This document shows, piece after piece, positions 45,139-55,455 of a DNA stretch of 64,000 bases (the stretch's first letter is position 1; the number at the start of each line of letters is the position of its first letter). The stretch covers positions 1 to 64,000 of the forward strand of contig JAIXMR010000081.1 in the NCBI GenBank assembly GCA_025677835.1, written 5' to 3'. The translations under genes were made by a program, and so were the position numbers. The stretch is from Sporodiniella umbellata. Lineage: Eukaryota; Mucoromycota; Mucoromycetes; Mucorales; Rhizopodaceae. The notes under the pieces were generated by a model. The model saw only the letters and a list, made by a program, of their open reading frames with translations, did no database searches and was not told the DNA's origin.

Positions 45139-47360
45139 TTGAATAAAAGTAAAAACCAACTATATTTTGTTTGTGAATAGAGATACCGTTGATTCAAAGT
45201 CCGTTGAGTTGCCTAGGAGGGAGGGTATCAAGTTTTATCAAGATCTTTGTCAATTTGACTTTAAATAAAACCGAAACTACCAAAGTTTCCCTACAAACAA
45301 AAAAATCTTATCAAGAACAAGTCTCTATCGCGCTTGACTAACTAAAGAAAAATGATAATAATAATAATAATAATAATACTAAAACAAGCCGTTTCTATAC
45401 GTAAGCCATAAAGGTATTCTTGGACATATACAAAAAATGGTTTAGTATGGTTTCATCATAAAAGCAGATAGATGCCCGTGTTATTGTATACCCGAGATAT
45501 CTGAGGCGTTTTGGCGGCGGATTATACGGAGTCGTGTTATTTTTTACTTCCAACATTGGCTAGACCTGGATGGTTTATTTTTGGAGTCATTAACTATGGG
45601 TCTTTTCTATCACGCTTTTCCATCATCTCTATTTACGGATATTGCTAAATCTTCTACTATGTAACATAGGATATAAAAGCCAGAGAATAAAAGGAAAGCC
45701 TACATGATCTTGTCAGAAGAGCTTTTTTTTTTTTCCAGCCAATGTTGGTCCATAGTTCACATAATATCAAAGCCTAATAGGTAGGAGCAAATAGCGCGTT
45801 TCTTGCATGCCTAGTTAAAGCTATAAACCAACAAGAGTGGTTAGCATTGGACAATTTCACTCATACAATATGTTTTTAATAACCTTTATGCTGTAGTGCC
45901 GTTCCAGTCTCTAAGTTATGTTAAAAAGAGCTCTATAGACCCGATTTTTATCAAGCAAAATACCTTTTTTTCTAAAAAAAAATCAAAAATCCTCTAAAAC
46001 GTCCCGATTAAAATTAAGTTCAGCTTTTGCTCAGAAATAGTTGCAATCTTATCAATAAAAGTTGTCTCCCAATTTGCTTTTAAAAAAACATACAACCAAG
46101 CTCAGAGAGTATTTTGTTTAATTTAGAACGCGTTGTCTATTGAAGAGAAGGCCATGTAGGGTCTGTTAGAATTCTAGGAATTCCAAAGTGCCTCAAAGTG
46201 TGTTAGAGAGGTTCCAGTTGTACTTGTTTGCCCACTTTTTTTTTTTTTTTTTTTTTTTTGGGACACTTAAGAGCCCAATACAGTCCTGGTAACAGCCTTG
46301 ATTAAACGTCATCGCAAATTAGAACGATTATCCGTACCTCCCAATGAATCTCAAGAGATAGAGTCCGTTCGCTGAGAAAATACCCGAGGAAAAAACGTTT
46401 ATCAGGCATTTGTTCATCAGTCTGACGAAATCCTTTATTCAAGTACTGATAAGAGATTGGATAGCAAATTTTGAATCTATTGTGGTTGGGCATCTTGAAA
46501 AGAAAGGCTGTGCTTGTACAATATTTAAACGGGGGAACCTGCGCTTGCTAAGAATTCTGTTGTACTCTTGAAGAGCAATAGGTGCGGCTCCGGGGCATTT
46601 GAGAGCCACGAATAGAACCAATACCGTCTTTATCATGACTGCTCTAACGCGACAGTCCAGTAGCATCTATCCCTTACAACAAAATAGGTGGCAGTAATTT
46701 TTTTCATTTTATATAAAATTAAACTCTTTAATTAAAGGGCGATGAGCACGACAGACCCCATTTTCCACAGGTATTGGATCAGGACTGCACGTTTACTAGA
46801 CAACGTTGTACAGATATGTTAAGCATCTAAGAAGTGTATGCTTTCAGCAAAAGCAAAATTGCATAGTGTCTTTGAAAGTATATAAAGGGATTTGTTTTTT
46901 GGATGCTTACAATGCCAACATAAAAATTGAGTACATAGCAAAACCATCGGTCGCGATGTTGAATCAGCTACAAGTGTAGTTATTGAAAAGGTTTTAACTA
47001 TAGCCGGTTTAAAAGTCAGTCTTCTGCTTTAAATCTACACCATCATCTTTTTCAGATGATTCATTTGCACGCTTTTCGCTTTGATAAGCTCGATGTTTTT
47101 GGTCAATTGTAGGTACCTTGTATCTGGCAGCTTATTTTAGAGTTTTACTGTTTTATGAGTTCAGGTGAAAATCGTCATTACATCACTCTAAAAAACAGGC
47201 GACTTCTGTGCGGACATCGCCTTTTAGGTGAGACCAAGAACCTGTTCCAATGCCCCGCATTTTTATGCAGAAAAATCGATATTTAAAAGTCAAATTGACT
47301 TTTTTTTTTTTGGTTTTCTATTCAAAACTACCTTTCCAACCTATTGAAAGAAGAGCATAG
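45139..47360. other. 2.2-kb divergent spacer between SAC1 and the trehalose gene
   Basis: The spacer contains an (AAT)n run (45354-45378), poly-T tracts and, on the minus strand at 46439-46633, a 64-codon open frame starting with a hydrophobic segment (see findings). Nothing else is supported. Confidence 0.5.
45354..45378. repeat. (AAT)n microsatellite
   Basis: Eight uninterrupted ATA/AAT units. Confidence 0.85.
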
Positions 47361-49851
47361 ATGACCCCCAATCCTAACGATGTTCCTACAAGAAATCCTG
47401 TACGAAAGTATTCGCTTTCGCATGTTCCAATGCCAGTTTATCTCGGTGTAGATATTGAAATCAGGGAAGAAACAAGCTTTTACTCCATTTCCGTACATGA
47501 TGGCTATTATACCACAGACTATTACCAAGGAAAGCTAATAGACCATGACCCCTCTATTCAAACACCCGAGGAAATGGTAAAGGAAGCTTTGACTAAGCTT
47601 CACAACGTTGTCACGTCTTATTCCTTGGCCCAAAACTACAAGGTGCAGCTGGTTGCTTGTTCCTACGATATTGCCAAAGACTATCTACAAAGCAAGTCCT
47701 TTGTGATTACAAAAGAAACAAGTATGATGAGCGAGTTTTGGAAACAATTGGACGCCATACCTTTTCGAGTACATACCAACGGTGCTTCTTCTGATGAGAG
47801 AGCTAGCGCAGCTGTTAGAAAAGCGGTCATGTGGTAAACACTCTTAAAGACGTTTTTTTGACGTAGTGTTCAGCTTTTGAACCTTATATATTCTCTATTT
47901 TATAAATCTAGGCTAAGTCCCATATATCCTGGAAATTTACCACGTATTTCCGTAGGGTATCGTCATGAAGTAAGTTATTGAATCAAAAAAAAAAAAAAAA
48001 AAAAGGGGGGGGGAAAGACTGCGACTAACTGTTAATTGTTCAGGTAGAAGGTATGTTAATATATCTATAGACAATGGCATTTTCCCACGCGTACGCTAAT
48101 TTTTTTGTTTTTTTTTTTTTTTTTAAAAAAAAAAGTTGATTTCAACAACGCAATCAAATTGGTTAGCACACAGGAATATAAAGAAACTGTATGTGAGGAA
48201 ACATGGAATGTATTCAAGCAAATGGCCGATGAGTTCAAAGAGAAAAAGCTACGAGTCTCTTTCTTTAACTCTACACCTCAAGGAGGCGGAGGTAAAGAGA
48301 AAAAAGGACGAGTCTCTTTACTTATTTTTGAACAGTTGCTCTTATGCGTCATGCTTTATTACGCTTCTTGAACTTGGAAGATATTGATGCTCATTGTAAG
48401 AAAAAAAAAAAAATAGTCCTTTCCTGTTGTTTACTAATTTTGTATTGTAAAAGGGTATGTGGCTCGTCCCAAGCCTGAAGTATTTGACATTACCAAGAGA
48501 AAGTTTCATAACGTTCTTCAAGGTGTGGCGGCACCTGATGTGTGTTTGACAGATGAAGACAAGCAAACATTCATTGATTGGTCTGACGAAAATGCAAAGC
48601 GTTTCTGGTTGGACGAGCACGGACCTATTAAAAACTCGGATATAATTGTAATTGATGATCCACAAGGTAAACTGCAAGGAATTAAAAGCCAGTATAGACA
48701 CGAACTCATAAAGTTATGGCTAGTATGTGGGATTATTCCTCACATTCGTGAACACTCCCCTGGAACAAAGATCATTTATAGATCTCATATTGAAATTCGA
48801 TCAGATTTGATTGAAGAATACCCAGAAGGCCCTCAAGCTGTCACTTGGAAGTAAACAAACAAAACGAAAATAGATGTCCACACAAACTGACAGACTTTTT
48901 TTTTTTTTCCACAGCTTTTTATGGAGTTTCATTCAGCACGCTGACGTTTTTGTGGCTCACCCTATTCATAACTTTATTCCAAAGCACGTTCCCCCTCGCA
49001 ACGTAGTACTTTTGCCTGCTGCCTCGGATCCATTGGATGGTTTAAACAAGCCTTTGACAGATTGGTGCAAGAGTTATTATCAGTCTGTTTTCAATCGTGT
49101 CTGTGTCGACTTGGGTGTTAATCAAGTAAACTGGAGCCGTCCCTACATTGTACAGGTAGCACGCTTCGACCCATCGAAAGGTATCCCTGATGTACTAGAA
49201 GCATACAGACTTCTCCGTGAGAAAATGGACTCTGAATACGAAGACTCTCAAATTCCACAACTTGTTATTTGCGGCCATGGAAGCATCGACGACCCAGACG
49301 GTACTGTTATTTTTGAGCAAGTCCAAGAGATTATTCATGGTGAAAACTATGCTGGTATTACTGGAGATATCATCACAGCTCGCTTGCCAGCATCTGATCA
49401 GCTTTTAAATATGATTTTGCGAGGCGCTCACGTGGCTCTTCAACTCTCTCATCGTGAAGGATTCGAGGTTAAGGTGACAGAAGCATTGGACAAGGGAGTG
49501 CCTGTGGTAGCCTATCGAGCAGGCGGCATACCTCTCCAAATCAAAGATGGGGAAGATGGCTTTTTGATTCCAATTGGTGAGGTAGAGTCGGTGGCTGAAA
49601 AACTGTTTGAATTGTTCACGGACAGCGAATTGCATGGACGTATGAGCGAGGCTGCCAAAGCATGTGTTACAGAAGAATACTTTACTATCTGGAATGCTAT
49701 GTCCTGGCTTTACATGTTCCTTCAGCTCGCAGGGAAAGAAAACGATACAGAAGTCGGTTTATTAAACGAAAGCAATTTAGAAGGTACAACCTTGGGTAAT
49801 CAAAAAAAGGTATCCGATCTCTGGAAAGAAACATACAACTATCAACAATAA
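47361..49851 (+). CDS. Trehalose phosphorylase/synthase, glycosyltransferase family 4 (ccg-9 type)
   Basis: Eight exons (47361-47833, 47912-47969, 48044-48050, 48136-48291, 48336-48395, 48454-48666, 48724-48850, 48915-49851) give 676 residues. The N-terminal domain has VYLGVDIEIREE and FFNSTPQGGG-VALMRHALLR, the latter restored across an intron. The middle has WYVARPKPEVFDITK and IIYRSHIEIRSDLI. The C-terminal Rossmann half has PYIVQVARFDPSKGIPDVLEAY, LVICGHGSIDDP, LQLSHREGFEVKVTEALDKG and VVAYRAGGIPLQI, the GT4 nucleotide-sugar site with the EX7E-type motif. This matches the clock-controlled ccg-9/TreT group, which makes or phosphorolyses trehalose in one polypeptide. It should act in the cytosol in storage and stress tolerance. 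Exon 3 is only 7 nt but is needed for frame (HEVEVDFNNA). The stop lies one base from that of the convergent coiled-coil gene. Confidence 0.93.
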
Positions 49852-49852
49852 A

Positions 49853-50706
49853 TTATGCCTGCGTTCTTTTTTTTGCGCCCTCTTTTAGCTTTTCAAATCG
49901 CTCACGATACTTTTCTATGTGTACATCCAGCTTTTTGTTTTGCGATCTAAGGTTTTTGTTTCTGTCTTCTAGTTCTTTAATTCTATTGACTACTCATATC
50001 AAACAAACAAAAAAAAAAAACAAGAAGACTATTCAATGTGCCTGTATATAGTTGATATTGCTTTTTTTTTTTTTTTTTCTCATTTTTACTCATTTCTGCA
50101 GTACTGTGACCAGCAGTAGGCCTTCCTGCTATCATCGCTGACCGGGTCATCAGCGAATGCTCCTGATTTTGTAGTAAAATCTTTGCTTGCTTGTGGACAT
50201 CACTTTTGAATTGTATTATGCTACTTTTCAAAGCTGTATTGTCTATAGATTTTTTTTCCATAATTTTGATTTTTTTCTGTAATCCATCTAACTTTTGACC
50301 AAGTTCCTCATTTTCTTTTTTAGCTTCTTCAAAATCTAGCCTACTAAAATTAGATGTCTGGCTGTCTTCTAGAAAACATTGACTACCTGTCGTCTTGCAT
50401 ATTCGAAGGTAAGCAGTCCAGTAATGCATCAGACAGATCCTTTTTGAGCTGAAGTGACCCCTCCTCTTCACCTATGTAAGTATCAATACAACCCGAGTGG
50501 TTAATTGAGTCAGGTAGTTTATCCATCATTGGTTCCACAACGCTCCACAGCCTGTTGAATGGATCTGCAGTCTCGGCGTCCTGCTTATACGATTAGTATT
50601 CTACTATCCACAAAAATCGTATTACATCACTATACGATTTCTGTCGGATTTCGTTTATTTCTCTTTCAAGCTTTTTCATATCCAGCAGTCTAGATTCGCC
50701 GTTCAT
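49853..50706 (-). CDS. Coiled-coil protein of unknown function
   Basis: Four exons (50626-50706, 50387-50583, 50090-50343, 49853-49992; minus strand) give 223 residues with all phases consistent. The N-terminal part contains RLLDMKKLEREINEIRQKS and RLWSVVEPMMDKLPDSI. From about residue 93 the protein is strongly heptad-like (FEEAKKENEELGQKLDGLQ, KIKIMEKKS) and again at the C-terminus (RIKELEDRNKNLRSQNKKL, HIEKYRERFEKLKEG). It carries many Lys and Glu residues and no membrane segment. I do not recognise the family; small centromere, spindle or vesicle-tether subunits look like this. The last intron uses donor GTAAAA and an acceptor ATGAG chosen because it alone keeps the frame. The 3' end abuts the trehalose gene tail to tail. 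Confidence 0.7.
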
Positions 50707-50753
50707 TTTTGTCAAAGGAACAAAAAGAAGAAGAAAAAGAAAAGAAAAGAGTG

Positions 50754-51007
50754 ATGTATGTTTTTTTTTTTTTTTCTTAGCCCTACATCTGGTTCTACAC
50801 TACATCCACCCCAAAACAATTTCAAATCCCAGCTTTTGTTTGGCATACAAAGCCATTAAAGAAGCAGTAAAGACTTGCAGTAGTATGAAATGATAAACCG
50901 CTCTCCTTCTACAATCAATTCAATCCTCACAAAGTTGCATATACATATGTTTTGTTTTTAGAGCATCAGTAGCAGCTATTATGGGCTTTGGTGACAAAAA
51001 CAAGTAA
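50754..51007 (+). CDS. Possible 45-residue small protein gene
   Basis: Three exon-like pieces (50754-50759, 50781-50866, 50962-51007) have good splice signals (T-tract with CTTAG, GTAAAG, TTTTTAG) and join in phase to 45 residues, starting MYPYIWFYTTSTPKQF and ending SVAAIMGFGDKNK before TAA. The size and the aromatic N-terminus recall small subunits of mitochondrial membrane complexes, but I recognise no family. Weak points are the two-codon first exon with a GTTTTT donor and the short length. It starts 48 bp from the divergent coiled-coil gene. Confidence 0.4.
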
Positions 51008-51112
51008 GGGGACTGCTCCTCCCCAAAAAAAAAAAAAAAAAACAAAGAGGGAGGAGGGTTGTAAGCGAATCCAGTGAGTCTGATGGCTTTTGCTAGAAAA
51101 AAAAGAAAAAGT

Positions 51113-52952
51113 TTATTCTGAGCTACGGAATATTTCCACTGAGAACAGACTAGGACATCTTAACGGCTGTCGTTCTTCATCCATGTCAAACTTTTTGTTG
51201 TTCACCTTTTTGTCGATACTTTCGATTACCGACATTACGGCAGGTGCATGAACTAGTGGCGATTCTGTCAAGTTGATAAGAAGCTGAACAGATGGATAGA
51301 ATTCGGATTCGTTAGAGTCATCTTCGTCTTCACTACTACTGTTATCACTACTGTCACTTCCTGGGTCATCTGAAACGCGCGTGGTAAATGAGATACCACT
51401 CTTGATAAGCCCCACGCCTGGATTTAATGGAGAGACAGCAAAGACCAGCTCCATCAAACGCCCGATGTATTTGCACACCGAGATACCTTTGCGTCCCACC
51501 ATGGCTTGTATAGCATAGAAAATAGGGTCAGGCACGGCGCCTCCTTGACGAAAAGCTAACAGTACAGCCAACACAGCTCTTTCGCGATGCAACAAACCTG
51601 GTACGTTAGCCAAAGGTCCGCCGGCCAAAGGCATGTGGAAGGCAACAAAAGCACGGGTTTCTTTGGGGTAATGGGATGTCAAATTGGAGAGATGAATAGC
51701 TGCCGGTAACAGACGGTGTAACTGCAATGGATGATCTGGACAAAGATAAATCTCAGGTAAAGCCTTGATAAGAATAGCATGAATGGCATTGAATTCATCT
51801 GAAGACAAGGAAAAATCGGATCGAGCGGCATAGGCCTTGATGCCCTCCAAAAGAGGATCCTTGAATTTTTCCTCAGCAGAAAGAAGCTGATAGCAATAGC
51901 CTTGTCTTACCCCACCCTCACTAAAATAGACGCGTTTGATTTTGAATACTTCCAAGATGGCGCTAGCAAGAAAACAAGAGGCTGGAATCATAGAGGCTCT
52001 TCGCTTAGAGATTCGAAAGACTTTGAGTTTCTTCATAAGGTCATGAGGCTTCTTGTTTTTGTAATGTTTAGCCAACCGTTTGAGTTCGCCACCAGACATA
52101 GAGTAGCCGTTGATGATAGGTATAGGATACATCTGTTGACGGTTTGTGCTTCTACGAGGCATATATGTGTCTTGTGCTTTAACGGCCATTGAAAGATAGC
52201 CCAGGGCTCGGAATCCACCACCACTCATGTATACCTCATACCCGTCTTTACTCCACAACATTTGAGGCAAATTTGCCTTTTCGTGTGCATCCTTTAGTGC
52301 ATCCACTACCTCTTCAAATAAAGTATCCATATCCTTATTGGTGGTACACTGGGCTAATCTTTTTTTTAAGGCTGCGGCACCGTAAGGAAGTGACACAGGA
52401 TGTTCAGAGACTTTGATGTTATCAGGATTCTTCTCAGCGTCTGTCATTACATAACTCACTTCAACAGATCCGCCTCCTAGATCCATAGTCAATCCATTGA
52501 CATGGCTATAGGAACCTAAATTTAGAAAGGTTAAGATACGATACTAAAACAGCATTTGACTTACCGACAATACCCGAAGCAGATATCAATGCTTCTTGTT
52601 CCTTTGTTAATAGAGTTACTTCAAGCCCTGTTGTATCGTAAATTTTTTTCAGAAAGTCTTTCGAGTTTTTGGCCACACGCGTTGCTTCTGTTGCAATCAC
52701 TTTGATATTTTCTTTGGCTACTCCGGCATCGCGACATAGAGACTTGAATCTCTGAAAACTGATAATCACCTGCTCAACTACCTCGGCTGGAATGACTTGC
52801 TCATCGTCTTGCGCGTCTAAAAGTGCAATAGGTGCTCTTTCTTCGTAAGCAACTGGTAAATGACGTGCGAGAGAGCTAATAATCCCAAAACGGATACCGT
52901 TTGATCCCATATCCACAATACCAAAGGGTGCTGTCACTGACGATATACTCAT
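51113..52952 (-). CDS. RTG2: PPX/GPPA phosphatase-family protein, retrograde regulator RTG2-like
   Basis: Exons 52565-52952 and 51113-52515 (minus strand) give 596 residues, close to yeast Rtg2 (588). The ASKHA fold is visible: FGIVDMGSNGIRFGIIS (phosphate 1 loop), VIATEATRVAKNSKDFL, EQEALISASGIVG, and LTMDLGGGSVEVSYV (phosphate 2 loop) after the intron. A C-terminal half of about 350 residues, with YGAAALKKRLAQ, MSGGGFRALGYLSM and an acidic Ser/Asp/Glu stretch (SDDPGSDSSDNSSSEDEDD), matches the longer Rtg2 group rather than bacterial exopolyphosphatases. Rtg2 relays mitochondrial dysfunction to the nucleus through Mks1; whether that wiring exists here is unknown. The ATG at 52952 is directly followed by the conserved nucleotide loop. 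A poly-A-rich leader lies upstream. Confidence 0.92.
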
Positions 52953-53613
52953 TTTCTCGGAAAACGAAAAAAAAAAAAAAAAAAAAAAGATAGAAAAAGA
53001 AAACAGGTGTGTAAAAGCAAGGATTTATTATTGCAAATAAAATGATGATAGACTCTGCTTTCTTTTTTAGAACTCAAAGGACAACTACAGCATTTATGCA
53101 CCGCTTTATTGACTGCCACTGACTGAATATGAAACACACGTGCCTATAACGCTACTTTCAGGAACTACATAGAGCTTATCCTATTCAGTTCAGGGTGGAT
53201 GGCATATATATATATATATATATATAGTCTTTGGTATGAAACTGTCAAGTGTCTTCAACAGTTGAATTTCCCATGACGTATTTTTTTTTTTTTTTTTTTT
53301 TTTTTTGAAAAAGCCAATATAATAATGGCCCAAGTCATTTTTGTTGATGAAAGCGATTTTACAAATGTGAGTTATTTTTATTTTTGAAAGCTCTATATTT
53401 GAACGCAGTCTGGCCTCCCATTTCGTTTTTGCTCCTCTTGAAATCTCTGAACTGAATTAGGATTTCTGACAGTCTTTATTCTGGTGGAAAATACTGTTTG
53501 GGGAACATTTAATTATTACTTTTTATATATATATATGTATAAAGATTATGTATAAAGTTTTTTTTTTTTTTTTTTTTTTGGGTGAGAAACTATGATGAGA
53601 AATGGCCTGGCAC
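52953..53613. other. Spacer with (TA)n repeat and an isolated exon-like segment
   Basis: The spacer contains (TA)n at 53204-53226 and several poly-T tracts. A short segment at 53325-53366 resembles a first coding exon (ATG, 14 codons, GTGAGT donor), but no continuation was found. Otherwise nothing is seen. Confidence 0.5.
53204..53226. repeat. (TA)n microsatellite
   Basis: Uninterrupted alternating A and T over the interval. Confidence 0.9.
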
Positions 53614-55455
53614 TTAGACAAAGATTTCTTTTAAATGATCCACTGTAGTACTGTCAGGTTGTGGAGTACCAGGAGTTGAGCACGTCGACTCTGTATTATA
53701 CCTAGAGAGCTCAGGTACTTTCTTTTTGGAGTCTTTGCAGATCGTATCCTGTGGGCCTATTTCGTGTGGTGCGTGATTGCTATAACACCCTTTTTCGGCT
53801 ATTAGTACCAGACTGTCCATAAAGACAGTGTGACGACCATCCTCGTTTGGTGACTTTGGCTCAATCTGATCTATTTCATGAGGAGCGTGCGTGTTATAAC
53901 GCTCTTGAGAGATTTTAGCGGATGATTCTAGAAAAGCACTGAGTACTGGTTGTTCTGGAATAGTGGGAACCGCGATAGGATGCTGCCGTGCCTCTCTTGT
54001 TGTATTGCCAGAGTTCTCCTCAAAAGACTTTGAAGGCCTCATAAGAGCACAGGATGTATGTCGATTGATATTAGGTACGCTTGTATTCGCTATCGTAGAG
54101 GCTTCCTGCATGAGCGAAAATTGGCCATCCGTTTTTCTTCTCTGTGCTTTTGTAAGCAAGGGTGGACTTTGAGGGCAACCTTCGGGAAAATAGCCTAAGA
54201 AAAAAACATTCAAAATGCTTGAATACTAGGGAGGGAAAGTAACATACTTTTTTCGTCTGTTGGCGATGATGGGTTAGAAATCATAGGTGTGAGCGAGCAG
54301 TTGAGGGTTTTTTGTTGATGGTAGCTGTAGCTTATTGAACCTCCGGATGACGTATATGTGCCAAGAAGTATCACCGATTCTTGGGTATAGACGTCTTTTA
54401 AGAATATAGTAGATTTTACATCTTTCATATTGAGCTCGACACACAGTACATACGAAATGCTGATAATTCTACCATTGAGAGGAAAGATGGTAGGCGGTGT
54501 AGAGTGAGGTATCTTTAAGGGTATTTGGTATGACTGGAGCTCTACTGGGTCTGTTGAATTGATATCCACAGACGATTCGGCAATTGTGTACTTTCCGATT
54601 ACTCTAAAATGAATAAGTAACTGGTCTGTTTCCAAAAATAGGATTTTACTTTGGGTTGTGTGTTCTATAAATCATTTGGTACAGGCTCACTTTCAAAAAC
54701 CGTTGCCTGTTCATAGCAGGAAAATGCTTGATCTCTACTTCAATTGGTATCACTTCTCCTACGTCTAATGTTAGAGATAGAACGGGTCACTGGATTAACG
54801 CATTACCAGGAAGAAAAGCAGATCTAGGGGACCTCATATTCCACTGAGTCAGCTTGATATCGTTCAAAAATCCCAAGTCTCCGGACAAGCAAATCTCATT
54901 GCAAAACTGAGGTAGTTCTACGTCAATCAAATCCAGTACTGTTATTGTGCGTTCTACTGTAGGTAGGGTTTGAAGCTTCTTATACAATGGCTTTTTGTCA
55001 ACTGCTGTTAGAGTATAGCGAATATCGACTACTTTGGAAATCTAAATAGACAGCGCTGTTAATTTTTTTTTTTTTTTTTTTCTGTTTTGGCGGAGTCACC
55101 TTGACCGAACTTGGCAAATTGATGTTTTCTGGTATCTTGAATTCGAAATCAAAAGCGTTTTTGTTCTCAGGTTTAAAAACAGTGTGCTTTTGTCCTGCAC
55201 TGATAGGCAGAGCCAGCTTTTTAGACTCTCCAATTAATTCTACTTTTTCTCCTTGCCATTCAATCCACCCTCGAAACGTCAAAGTGATGTATTCCGTTGT
55301 AGTTGGCTTAGAAATATTCAATTCGACTCTTCCTATTTTTTTTTTTTTTTAGAGGAGGGCACAGACAAAACATCCACATTACCTCTGAGTATTTCTCCGG
55401 GAAAATAGTACTCTTTATCTTCCAAATCAATCTTCATTTCGTTTGCTTTTTTCAT
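53614..55455 (-). CDS. Alpha-arrestin (arrestin-related trafficking adaptor)
   Basis: Six exons (55383-55455, 55100-55332, 54807-55041, 54650-54758, 54248-54603, 53614-54194; minus strand) give 528 residues, every phase consistent. The arrestin N domain shows YYFPGEILRGRVELNIS, ITLTFRGWIEWQ and FDFEFKIPENINLPSSVK. The C domain shows LPGEVIPIEVEI, VSLYQMIYRTHNPK and PLKIPHSTPPTIFPLNGRI followed by ISISYVLCVELN. A 190-residue Ser/Thr/Pro-rich tail follows. Alpha-arrestins recruit HECT ubiquitin ligases to plasma-membrane transporters, usually through PPxY; no PPxY is visible here, so recruitment may be indirect. The tail contains a twice-repeated motif (YNTHAPHEI and YSNHAPHEI). The start ATG at 55455 gives the normal N-terminal strand; an internal Met at residue 7 is an alternative. 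Confidence 0.9.

Noticed and set aside
54649..54770. Extra intron after NRQRFLK in the arrestin gene (GTGAGC donor)
   Set aside because: The GTGAGC looks like a donor, but reading through gives VSLYQMIYRTHNPK, a typical arrestin C-domain strand, and the true intron starts later at GTAAAA.
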